From assembly GCA_035697245.1 (NCBI GenBank), contig DASSDH010000265.1, forward strand, positions 1 to 14,441: DNA of 14,441 bases, given 5' to 3'. Shown piece by piece: positions 1 to 6,760 of this stretch. The notes under the pieces are model-generated. The model made no database searches. It was not told the DNA's origin and saw only the letters and a program-made list of their open reading frames with translations. The stretch comes from JACVRX01 sp035697245. GTDB taxonomy: Bacteria; Actinomycetota; Actinomycetes; Jiangellales; Jiangellaceae. The first letter of the stretch is position 1. Each line of letters opens with the position of its first letter. The translations under genes were made by a program, and so were the position numbers.

Positions 1-116
1 TGGTCAGTCACCGGTTCGGCATCGAGGACGCCGCCCGCGCGTACGAGCTGCTGGACGGCGAGCCGGCGACAGCCCTGCAGGTCGTATTCGAGTTCCCCAC
101 TGGAGCAGGTTCGTGA
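1..116 (+). CDS. Medium-chain dehydrogenase, C-terminal tail (partial)
   Basis: Only the last 37 codons plus stop are present; the gene begins left of the window. The frame (codons from base 3) reads a segment with HRFGIEDAARAYELLDG followed by LQVVFEF. That is the usual end of medium-chain (zinc-type alcohol) dehydrogenases and of bi-domain oxidoreductases that carry such a domain. The dehydrogenase at 9324-10313 in this window ends in a comparable segment, HTFAFDDAAEAFAAVDRG, which supports the assignment by internal comparison. The stop TGA (114-116) overlaps the GTG start of the next gene (GTGA), so the two are probably co-translated. Substrate unknown. It probably oxidises a sugar or sugar alcohol, judged only from the neighbouring isomerase and ABC importer. 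Confidence 0.6.
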   Translation, partial: VSHRFGIEDAARAYELLDGEPATALQVVFEFPTGAGS

Positions 117-910
117 CGGCGATCCTCGTCCAGGAACAGCACCTGCCGGGCGGCAGTCTGGAGGAGAAGTGGGACGCCGCCCGCAGTTACGGATACGACG
201 GGATCGAGCTGCGCGGTGCCGGCGACCTCGCCTTCGCCGCTCGGCTCCCGGAACTGCTGCGTGCAGCGGCCGCCGGCGTGCCCATGCCGACAGTCTGCGT
301 CGACATGTTGCATTTCATCGGGGACTTCGACGCCGAACGGCGCCGCGACGCGCGAGCTCAGATCAAGTCGCAGCTCTCGGTCATCGCCGAACTCGGCGGG
401 CGGGGAGCCATGACTCCGGCGTCGTACGGGATGTTCTCCCGCCGCCTCCCGCCGTTCGAGCCGCCACGGACACCGGCGGAAGACCGCGCGGTCCTCATCG
501 ACGCACTCGGTGAGCTCGGCCGGCATGCCGAGACCGAGGGCGTCGCGCTCTACCTCGAGCCGCTCAACCGCTACGAGGACCACATGGTCAACCGGCTGGC
601 GGACGGGGTGTCATTGCTGGAAGAGGTCGGCCTGGCGTCGGTGCGACTCGGCGCCGACACCTACCACATGAACATCGAGGAAGCCGATCCCGCGGCCGCC
701 CTCCAAAGCGCAGGCCCCTGGCTCGGCCACGTCCAGGTCAGTGACTCCAACCGGCTCGAGCCGGGGGCTGGGCATGTGGACTGGGCCGCTATCTGCGCGA
801 GTCTCAAAACGATCGGATATGACGGGCCCGTCGCGCTCGAGAGTCGCCTGTCCGGCCTGGCTGAAGACGTCCTGCCGCGCGTCCCTGTGCTGCTGCGGCA
901 GTACCTGTAG
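113..910 (+). CDS. Sugar phosphate isomerase/epimerase-type TIM barrel protein
   Basis: 265 aa, the usual length for the xylose isomerase-like TIM barrel (AP endonuclease family 2) proteins. These isomerise or epimerise keto-sugars, inosose or hydroxypyruvate-like substrates in the cytoplasm with a divalent metal. The expected metal ligands are visible: E149 in LYLEPLNRYE, D182 and H185 in GADTYHMNIEE, H206 in GHVQVSDSNR, and E243 in GPVALES. Strand 1 and the following segment (VQEQHLPGG, YDGIELRG) also fit. GTG at 113 is chosen because GGAG lies 7 bases upstream (102-105) and it overlaps the preceding stop by GTGA, implying coupling to the dehydrogenase. This dehydrogenase/isomerase pair beside a CUT1 importer is a common sugar or inositol catabolic layout. 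The exact substrate cannot be read from the sequence. Confidence 0.85.
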   Translation: MTAILVQEQHLPGGSLEEKWDAARSYGYDGIELRGAGDLAFAARLPELLRAAAAGVPMPTVCVDMLHFIGDFDAERRRDARAQIKSQLSVIAELGGRGAMTPASYGMFSRRLPPFEPPRTPAEDRAVLIDALGELGRHAETEGVALYLEPLNRYEDHMVNRLADGVSLLEEVGLASVRLGADTYHMNIEEADPAAALQSAGPWLGHVQVSDSNRLEPGAGHVDWAAICASLKTIGYDGPVALESRLSGLAEDVLPRVPVLLRQYL

Positions 911-922
911 CTGGCGACGTTC

Positions 923-938
923 CGTCCTCTCCCGGACG
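923..938 (+). terminator. Possible weak terminator hairpin after the isomerase gene
   Basis: CGTCC (923-927), a 6-base loop, then GGACG (934-938), starting 13 bases after the isomerase stop. There is no T-run. Actinobacterial terminators often lack one, but a 5-bp stem can arise by chance in GC-rich DNA. Its position between two transcription units is the main support. Confidence 0.3.
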
Positions 939-1013
939 CCGACGTGCACGCGCAGAATCGATTAGCAGGGTGAGAAGACTATCCGGCGTGACTAACCCGT
1001 GATCTCCATTTCA

Positions 1014-1047
1014 TTGACCTCCGTGGCGGACGGCAGCCAAAATTTGG
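1014..1047 (+). promoter_or_regulatory. Candidate promoter/operator region upstream of the ABC importer operon
   Basis: This lies in the 202-base gap before the binding-protein gene. TTGACC (1014-1019) resembles a -35 box. Nineteen bases later comes AAAATT (1039-1044), an AT-rich patch inside the 11-base palindrome CCAAAATTTGG (1037-1047). Such symmetry over a -10 position would suit a repressor of sugar transport. It lacks the central CG usual in LacI-family sites. This is a pattern call only. Confidence 0.3.
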
Positions 1048-1100
1048 ATCAAGCTTTCATCGGGCCCGAACAGCGATCTACGGCCAAGCCGCCACCGACC

Positions 1101-1106
1101 AGGGAG
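1101..1106 (+). promoter_or_regulatory. Ribosome binding site setting the binding-protein start
   Basis: AGGGAG ends 6 bases before ATG 1113. It supports that start over the in-frame GTG at 999, which would add 38 residues ahead of a clear lipoprotein signal peptide. Confidence 0.7.
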
Positions 1107-1112
1107 CATGGC

Positions 1113-2537
1113 ATGACGAGTCTGACCCGACGCACCACGGTTGCTGCTGCGGGATTCGCCCTGGTGGCGCTGGCGGCCTGTGGCCCTGACGAGGGGGATG
1201 GCGGGGGCGACGGCGGGGGCGACGGCGAGGGCGGGGGCGACGCCGGCCCGATCGTGGTATGGACCGGCGACACCATCCCGGAACGTGTGACGGCGACGGA
1301 GGAGATCATCGCCGCCTTCACCGAGGAGACCGGAGTCGAGGTCGAGTTCGTCGGCGTCGACGAGGACCAGTTCGTCCAGCTGCTCACCTCGGCCGCAGCC
1401 GCCGGTGAGTTGCCCGACGTCGTCGGCTCGCAGCCGCTCGCTGGGGTCCGGACGATGGCCGCCAACGAGCTGATCAACACGGATGCAGCCGCTGCGGTCG
1501 TCGAGGCGCTCGGTGAAGACACGTTCTCCGAGCGGTCGCTCGAGTTCACCCGGGAGGGCGACAGCCAGCTCGCGGTACCGACCGACGCGTGGTCCCAGCT
1601 GCTGTTCTACCGCAAGGACCTGTTCGACGCTGCCGGTCTCGCCGCTCCCGAGACATACGACGACATCACCGCAGCTGCCGAGGCGCTCGACAGCCCCGAG
1701 GTTGCCGGGATCGTCGCCGCCACTACTCCGGGCGACGCATTCACTCAACAGACGTTCGAGCATCTCGCGCTGGCGAACGGCTGCGAGATGGTCGACGAGT
1801 CCGGCGAGGTCACCCTCGACAGCGACCAGTGCGTCGCCTCGTTCGATTTCTTCGGCGACCTGATGACCAACTACTCGGTCACCGGCACCCAGGACGTCGA
1901 CACCGTACGAGCGAACTACTTCGCCGGCCAGGCCGCGATGGCCATCTGGTCGACGTTCCTGCTTGACGAGATGGCCGGGCTGCGCAACGACGCCCTGCCC
2001 ACCTGCCCGGAGTGCCAGGCCGACCCGGCATTCCTGGCAAAGAACAGCGGTGTCGTCGCACAGCTGGAAGGCCCGGACGGGGAGGAGCCGGCCCAATATG
2101 GTGAGGTCTCCGCTTGGGTGATCACGGCGGACGCTGCGACCGAGCCGGCCCAGCAGTTCGTCGAGTACATGCTGACCGACGGCTACATCGACTGGCTCGC
2201 CATCGCGCCGGAGGGCAAGTTCCCCGTGCGGACGGGAACCGAGGACAACCCGACCGAATATGTCGACGCGTGGCAGGACCTGGACATCGGCGTCGACACC
2301 AAGGCGCCGCTGTCCGACTTCTACTCGCAGGAGGTCGTCGACATCCTGACCAGCGGTGCCGACAACCTCTCCCGCTGGGGCATCATCCAGGGGCAGGGCG
2401 ACTTGGTCGGTGCATCGCTGGGTGAGCTTCCCGTGCCGCAGGCGGTCGGCGCCCTGGTGGCCGGGGATGTCGATGCCCAAGGTGCCGCCGATCAGGCTGC
2501 CGAGGCACTGCGCACGATCCAGGCGTCGCTGGGGTGA
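1113..2537 (+). CDS. ABC sugar importer, extracellular solute-binding lipoprotein (family 1)
   Basis: 474 aa. The N-terminus is a lipoprotein signal: two Arg at 6-7, a hydrophobic stretch, and lipobox LAAC with lipidated Cys23. A Gly/Asp-rich linker follows, so the protein should be anchored outside the membrane and deliver substrate to the two permeases downstream. The body has family-1 (CUT1) hallmarks, including a start like VVWTGDTIPE, the ETGVEVEF segment and the LPDVVGS segment. It has two likely cysteine pairs: NGCEMV with DQCVASF, and a CPEC motif. ATG 1113 is chosen for its RBS and signal peptide. The stop overlaps the first permease start (GTGA at 2534-2537). CUT1 systems usually carry di- or oligosaccharides or glycosides. 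The adjacent glycoside hydrolase hints at a glycoside, but the ligand is unknown. Confidence 0.92.
   Translation: MTSLTRRTTVAAAGFALVALAACGPDEGDGGGDGGGDGEGGGDAGPIVVWTGDTIPERVTATEEIIAAFTEETGVEVEFVGVDEDQFVQLLTSAAAAGELPDVVGSQPLAGVRTMAANELINTDAAAAVVEALGEDTFSERSLEFTREGDSQLAVPTDAWSQLLFYRKDLFDAAGLAAPETYDDITAAAEALDSPEVAGIVAATTPGDAFTQQTFEHLALANGCEMVDESGEVTLDSDQCVASFDFFGDLMTNYSVTGTQDVDTVRANYFAGQAAMAIWSTFLLDEMAGLRNDALPTCPECQADPAFLAKNSGVVAQLEGPDGEEPAQYGEVSAWVITADAATEPAQQFVEYMLTDGYIDWLAIAPEGKFPVRTGTEDNPTEYVDAWQDLDIGVDTKAPLSDFYSQEVVDILTSGADNLSRWGIIQGQGDLVGASLGELPVPQAVGALVAGDVDAQGAADQAAEALRTIQASLG
1197..1241 (+). repeat. 12-base tandem repeat encoding the lipoprotein linker
   Basis: About 3.5 copies of a GAY-GGC-GGG-GGC unit, one with a GAG variant, encode a Gly/Asp/Glu linker just after the lipidated Cys. 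It is likely a flexible spacer between membrane and binding domain. The tract is prone to slippage, so copy number may differ between strains. Confidence 0.8.
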
Positions 2538-3550
2538 GCGAACGAGCCGACGTCGGCGGGGTCCCGCCTCCGGCAGCGGAGCCGGTGCGGGGGGCGCCGG
2601 TAGCAGGCGGCGGCAAACGGGGTTTCAAGCGCCGCGCCGATGCACGCGCCGGGCTCGCGCTGATCTCGCCCACGCTCGTCATCGTGCTCGTGATGGTGGT
2701 CCTGCCCATCCTGTGGACGGTGTCCCTTGCCTTCCAGCAGGTGCGGCTCCTGAACATCAGGACCGCCGGCTTCTTCGGCGATTACACCCTCGCCAATTTC
2801 CAGGCCATCTTCACCTCCGAGGCCTTCTGGTCCTCGCTGCGCACCACGCTCATCTATTCGGTGCTCGGAACGGCGGGTGCGATCGGGCTCGGGCTGATCG
2901 CCGCGTTAGCGCTGCGAAAGCCGTTCCGTGGCCGCACGCTTGTCCGCGCCTCGATGCTGTTGCCCTACGTCACCCCGATCGTCGCCGCGACGTTTGCCTG
3001 GACGACAATGCTCAACCCGCAATTCGGCATCGTGAACGAGTGGGGACAGCAATACCTGGGATGGGACGAACCAATCGCGTTCCTCAGCCAGAAGAGCAGC
3101 GAAGTATCCGTGTTTGGCGTGGAATTCACCGTGCCGGTCGCTCTGCTCACCGTCATCGTGTTCGAGTGGTGGCGGTCCTTCCCCTTTGCGTTTCTGTTCC
3201 TTACGGCCAGACTGGCGGCCGCACCAGCGACCCTGGAAGAGGCCGCCCGCGTCGATGGCGCCACCCCGACGCAGCGCTTCCGGTACGTCATCCTGCCGCA
3301 ACTGATGCCGACCATCGCCGTGCTGGCCGTGCTGCGCTTCATCTGGACGTTCAACAGCTTCGACGACATCTACCTGCTGACCGGCGGCGGAGCCGGAACC
3401 GATGTCGTGGCCGTCCAAGTGTTCTACTCGCTGACCGCCCGCGGAGACATCGGCGTCGCGGCCGCGCAAGCCCTGGTACTGGCGGGGATCCTCGCCGTCT
3501 TCGTTGGCCTGTATCTGCGCTGGTTCGCTCCCCGAGAGGAGCTGGCGTGA
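2534..3550 (+). CDS. ABC sugar importer permease (MalF-type, CUT1)
   Basis: 338 aa integral membrane protein. After a roughly 40-residue cytoplasmic N-terminus rich in Gly, Ala and Arg comes a first hydrophobic segment (about residues 38-62, ISPTLVIVLVMVVLPILW). Further segments lie near 95-120, 130-160, 195-225 and 290-335. The EAA loop that docks the ATPase is at 235 onward: EEAARVDGATPTQRFRYVIL. It forms the transmembrane heterodimer with the next gene product. It starts at GTG 2534, overlapping the binding-protein stop by 4 bases, with no strong RBS of its own, consistent with translational coupling. No ATPase gene is present in the cluster. CUT1 importers of actinobacteria often share a general MsiK-type ATPase encoded elsewhere, which is probably the case here (inference). 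Confidence 0.92.
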   Translation: MSERADVGGVPPPAAEPVRGAPVAGGGKRGFKRRADARAGLALISPTLVIVLVMVVLPILWTVSLAFQQVRLLNIRTAGFFGDYTLANFQAIFTSEAFWSSLRTTLIYSVLGTAGAIGLGLIAALALRKPFRGRTLVRASMLLPYVTPIVAATFAWTTMLNPQFGIVNEWGQQYLGWDEPIAFLSQKSSEVSVFGVEFTVPVALLTVIVFEWWRSFPFAFLFLTARLAAAPATLEEAARVDGATPTQRFRYVILPQLMPTIAVLAVLRFIWTFNSFDDIYLLTGGGAGTDVVAVQVFYSLTARGDIGVAAAQALVLAGILAVFVGLYLRWFAPREELA

Positions 3551-4479
3551 TGGCGACCGACACTCAGCTGGATCGACCTATGCCACGGCCAGCCGGCAGG
3601 CAGCCGCAGGGCGGCGGCCTGTCCCGCGACGCATTCGAGAACCGGCTGTTCGCCGTGCTCCGGTGGGTTGTCATCGCCGGGTTGTTGGTGATCACGGTCT
3701 TCCCGTTCTACTACACGGTGTTGCTCTCGATCCGCCCACTGGACGAAGTCCTGCAAAACCCCGGTGCGCTGTGGCCGGCGGATTTCTCCCTGGACAGCTA
3801 CGGCACCGTCCTGGAGTCCCCGGAAACCGGGGGGCAAGGCTTCCTGCTGTTCATCCGTAACAGTGCGCTCGTCGCCATCGGCACTGTCGTGTTCACCCTG
3901 CTGGTCGCATTGCCAGGTGCGTATGCAGTGAGCCGGCTGGAATTCTTCGGTCGACGGCAGATCAGCGCTCTCTTCCTTGCCGTCTACCTTTTCCCGGCCA
4001 TTCTGCTGGCCGTCCCGCTGTTCGTATTCTTCACTCGGATCGGGCTGCGCGGGTCATTGGTCGGGTTGCTCATCGTGTACGTCTCGCAGATCGTCGCCGT
4101 GTCGATCTATATGCTGCGCAACTACTTCGACACGATCCCGGTGAGCCTGGAGGAGGCGGCCGCGATCGATGGCTGCACCCGGCTGGGCATCATGCGCCGG
4201 ATCAGCATTCCGCTGGCCCTTCCGGCGATCATGGCGAACGCACTGTTCGTGTTCATGATCGCATGGAATGAGTTCCTCTTCGCGCTGCTGTTCCTCGTCG
4301 AGAAGCGGGACCTCTGGACGGTCTCGCTTGGGCTCTCCCAACTGGCCGGGAGCATCGAGATCCCGACAACCGTCCTGATGGCCGGGTCGGTGATCGTCAC
4401 GTTGCCGATCGTGATCATCTTCTTTGCCACCGAGCGGCTGCTCACCGAGGGCCTGACGGCCGGAGCGGAGAAGGGCTAG
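3550..4479 (+). CDS. ABC sugar importer permease (MalG-type, CUT1)
   Basis: 309 aa, partner of the preceding permease in a CUT1 importer. The first hydrophobic segment is around residues 35-58 (WVVIAGLLVITVFPFYYTVL). The periplasmic-type loop contains LSIRPLDEV, as in MalG-like proteins. The EAA loop is at 201-208 onward (EEAAAIDG, then IMRRISIPLALPAIMA). The C-terminus is short. ATG 3550 overlaps the previous stop as TGATG, and GAGAGGAG at 3534-3541 sits 8 bases upstream. GTG 3547 is a less favoured alternative because the RBS would be only 5 bases away. Only 8 bases separate its stop from the remains of an SGNH hydrolase gene, with no terminator visible between them. Confidence 0.92.
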   Translation: MATDTQLDRPMPRPAGRQPQGGGLSRDAFENRLFAVLRWVVIAGLLVITVFPFYYTVLLSIRPLDEVLQNPGALWPADFSLDSYGTVLESPETGGQGFLLFIRNSALVAIGTVVFTLLVALPGAYAVSRLEFFGRRQISALFLAVYLFPAILLAVPLFVFFTRIGLRGSLVGLLIVYVSQIVAVSIYMLRNYFDTIPVSLEEAAAIDGCTRLGIMRRISIPLALPAIMANALFVFMIAWNEFLFALLFLVEKRDLWTVSLGLSQLAGSIEIPTTVLMAGSVIVTLPIVIIFFATERLLTEGLTAGAEKG

Positions 4480-4487
4480 TCCCTGTC

Positions 4488-4753
4488 ATGGATGGCCTCG
4501 TCGCCTATGGCCACTCGTGGATTCAGGGTGACGGAGCGAGTGCTCCCGCGCGCCGGCTCGTCGATGCGACGGCGCGAGAGTTCGGCTGCGAACCGATCAA
4601 CCTCGGCGTCGGCGGCTCGGCGAGCACGGACACCGCCGACTTAGTGGGCCGCGAGCCGCCGCCCCCCGTCGCAACGACGCCGGACACGCCGAGCTGGCTC
4701 GTGCGGTTGTTCGTGCCGTGCAACCCGTGTGGCTCGCCGCCTACCACCCATGA
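4488..4753 (+). pseudogene. SGNH/GDSL hydrolase remnant with internal deletion
   Basis: The first ~60 codons read as the start of an SGNH/GDSL esterase. Block I is VAYGHSWIQGDGAS, with the nucleophile Ser in GHS rather than GDS. Block II is NLGVGGS, which supplies the oxyanion-hole Gly. After about base 4660 this frame turns into low-quality Pro-rich sequence. In a different frame, bases 4670-4753 read RNDAGHAELARAVV and on to a stop. That is the block V end of the same family (the NDAGH motif, usually preceded by HP). The middle of the enzyme, roughly 100 residues or more in intact relatives, is missing and the two ends are out of frame. An open reading frame runs from 4488 to 4772 but would not make a working enzyme. 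The gene probably de-acylated the imported substrate before the glycosidase acted. Confidence 0.75.
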
Positions 4754-4760
4754 AGGAGGT
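4753..4760 (+). promoter_or_regulatory. Strong ribosome binding site of the glycoside hydrolase gene
   Basis: AAGGAGGT, a near-perfect Shine-Dalgarno, lies 4 bases before ATG 4765. It begins on the stop codon of the SGNH remnant. It decides for ATG 4765 over the upstream in-frame ATG codons at 4729 and 4750. Confidence 0.85.
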
Positions 4761-4764
4761 CACC

Positions 4765-6150
4765 ATGGGTGAGGTCGTCGCCACAACGGATGCTGCCGCG
4801 CCACCTCGACCCTGGACCGCGGGGGAGCTGACCGCGCGGGCTGCGTACGTGCTCCGCGCGAACAGCGCCGGCACGAGGACCCGCGCGGCACCGGATCTGT
4901 ACCCGCACCAGTGGAGCTGGGACTCGGCATTCGTCGCAGCGGGACTCGCCCACGTCGACCTCGAGCGTGCCTGCCTGGAGTTGAACTCCCTGCTCGCGGG
5001 TCAATGGCGGACCGGGATGATCCCGCACATCGTCTTCGACCCAGCCGAGACCGGTTACTTTCCCGGACCGGACCGCTGGGCGTGCGCTGAGCACACCACG
5101 GACGCGCCCACGGCCCCGCGAACCAGTGGAATCTGCCAGCCACCTGTCCACGCGCTCGCCGTCGAGCGAATCGTCGAGATGGGTGCCGACCGTGGCTCGG
5201 CCGCGGAGGCCGCCGTGGACACGTGGCTGGCGTCGGTCTATCCGCGGCTGCTCGCGTGGCACCGCTATCTGGCGCGTCACCGCGACCCGACCGGCAGCGG
5301 GCTGCTCACCATCTACCACGGCTGGGAGAGCGGCATGGACAACTCACCACGTTGGGACGAGGCCTACTCGCGCGTGACCGTCGGCCCGGACCTGCCGCCC
5401 TACCAGCGACGTGACACGCGGATCGTCACCGACACCAGCCAGCGCCCGAGCGCCGTCGAGTACGACCGTTACCTGTGGATCGTCGAGCAGCTGAAACGCG
5501 CGGACTACGACGACGAGCGGATTCGGGAGTCGGTCAGCTTTCTCGTCACCGACGGGTTCATGTCCGCGATCTTCGCAGTGGCCAACGAGGCACTGGCCGG
5601 GCTGGCAGAGCGGCTCGGGGCGGCAGAAGCGGAAGAGCTGCGCGACTATGCGGACCGTTTCCGCCGAGGTGTCGTCTCGGCCGTCGACGAGGAGTCGGGA
5701 CTGGCGCTGGATCGCGACCTCCGCACCCAAACCATGCTGGACTCGCAAACCGTCGCCGGCTTCGCGCCGCTGATCTGCGGCGGCCTCGACTCCGCCGCCG
5801 AGGCCCGGATGGTCGACCTCCTGAAGTCGACGGCCTGGACCGGCCACCCCGACCTACGCCACCAGATCATCCCCTCGACCAGTCCGGAATCGGCTGCGTT
5901 CCGGCCCCGAACGTACTGGCGCGGGCCGAGTTGGCCGGTGATGAACTGGTTTTTCGCGTGGATGCTGCAGCGCCGCGGCATCGTCGATGTCGCTCGCTCG
6001 ATCCGCAGGGCGGGTCTCGACGAGCTCAGTGCCGGCGGCCTCGGGGAGTACTACCAACCGCTCACGGGCGAACCGCTGGGAAGCATGGATCAGTCGTGGA
6101 CGGCTGCGGCTGCCCTGGACCTGCTACTGGCGCCGGACTGGCGCACCTGA
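4765..6150 (+). CDS. MGH1-like glycoside hydrolase (GH63-type, (alpha/alpha)6 barrel)
   Basis: 461 aa. It resembles the bacterial GH63 branch that includes mannosylglycerate and glucosylglycerate hydrolases. These are inverting enzymes releasing a hexose from a short glycoside. Visible blocks in order: HQWSWDSAF (48-56), substrate-site aromatics; GMIPHIVF; TSGICQPP; GWESGMDNSPRWD, with D192 as the likely general acid; RGPSWPVMNWF; GEYYQPLTGEPLG, with E428 as the likely base by analogy with YgjK; and DQSWTAAA. There is no signal peptide, so it acts in the cytoplasm on imported substrate. This fits the upstream importer without a secreted enzyme. The start is set by the RBS at 4753-4760. Family membership is secure from motifs. 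The true substrate is not: glucosylglycerate, mannosylglycerate or another alpha-glycoside are all possible. Confidence 0.87.
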   Translation: MGEVVATTDAAAPPRPWTAGELTARAAYVLRANSAGTRTRAAPDLYPHQWSWDSAFVAAGLAHVDLERACLELNSLLAGQWRTGMIPHIVFDPAETGYFPGPDRWACAEHTTDAPTAPRTSGICQPPVHALAVERIVEMGADRGSAAEAAVDTWLASVYPRLLAWHRYLARHRDPTGSGLLTIYHGWESGMDNSPRWDEAYSRVTVGPDLPPYQRRDTRIVTDTSQRPSAVEYDRYLWIVEQLKRADYDDERIRESVSFLVTDGFMSAIFAVANEALAGLAERLGAAEAEELRDYADRFRRGVVSAVDEESGLALDRDLRTQTMLDSQTVAGFAPLICGGLDSAAEARMVDLLKSTAWTGHPDLRHQIIPSTSPESAAFRPRTYWRGPSWPVMNWFFAWMLQRRGIVDVARSIRRAGLDELSAGGLGEYYQPLTGEPLGSMDQSWTAAAALDLLLAPDWRT

Positions 6151-6166
6151 TCGAGGCCCTTACCCT

Positions 6167-6742
6167 GTGGGCGTGCTGTTCCTGGTCCGGCACGGCCAGA
6201 CGGCGGCGAACGCGGCCGGACTCATCCTCGGCCGGGCGGACCCGCCGTTGACCGACCTGGGCCGGCGGCAGGCCATGGCGCTCGCTGCCGGGCTGCCTGT
6301 TCCTGCCCGAGTCATCTCGAGCCCGCTGCGCCGGGCCAGGCAGACGGCGGCCGCAATGGGCCGGCCGATCGAGTTGGACGAGCGGTGGCTCGAAATGGAC
6401 TACGGCGACCTCGACGGCCAGCCGGCCGGCTCGGTGACGGCCGAGCTCTGGACCCGATGGCGGGCCGATCCGACGTTCGCTCCGCCCGGCGGGGAGTCGC
6501 TGACAGCCGTCGGTGAGCGCACTCGCGATGCCTGCACTGAACTGGCCGAAGTGGCCGACGGTGCCGACGTCGTGGTGGTCAGCCATGTGTCGCCGATCAA
6601 GGCGGCCGTCGCCTGGGCGTTAGGGGTGGACGACGTGGTTGCCTGGCGGATGTACGTGGCGGACGCAGCGGTCGCTCGGATGAGGACCGGGCCGCCGGCA
6701 CCGGTGCTGATGTCCTTCAACGAGGTGTTTCCACCCGGGTGA
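6167..6742 (+). CDS. Histidine phosphatase family protein
   Basis: 191 aa, cytoplasmic, of the phosphoglycerate mutase-like branch. It hydrolyses phosphate esters through a phosphohistidine. The RHG motif holds catalytic H9 (LVRHGQT). A second Arg lies in SSPLRRARQTA (R55 or R56), the acid is probably E76 in WLEMDYGDLDG, and the second catalytic His is H140 in VVVSHVSPIKA. It starts 16 bases after the glycoside hydrolase stop. GTG 6167 has GAGG 10 bases upstream; GTG 6173 is also possible. Known relatives include mycobacterial glucosyl-3-phosphoglycerate phosphatase. This is suggestive next to an MGH1-like hydrolase, but the family is broad and an adenosylcobalamin-pathway or general sugar-phosphatase role is equally open. 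It converges with the next gene after 18 bases. Confidence 0.87.
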   Translation: MGVLFLVRHGQTAANAAGLILGRADPPLTDLGRRQAMALAAGLPVPARVISSPLRRARQTAAAMGRPIELDERWLEMDYGDLDGQPAGSVTAELWTRWRADPTFAPPGGESLTAVGERTRDACTELAEVADGADVVVVSHVSPIKAAVAWALGVDDVVAWRMYVADAAVARMRTGPPAPVLMSFNEVFPPG

Positions 6743-6760
6743 GCCGATTCCGGCGTCGCG

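Noticed and set aside
1011..2480. 489-codon open frame on the minus strand opposite the binding-protein gene
   Set aside because: It is a shadow of the GC-rich coding strand. It is Arg/Gly/Asp-rich with no domain, and the opposite strand has a clear lipoprotein.
2356..4479. 707-codon open frame spanning the first permease out of frame and continuing into the second
   Set aside because: Only the part from 3550 reads as a permease. The upstream part is Arg/Pro-rich and overlaps the correct frame of the first permease. This is chance openness, not a fusion.
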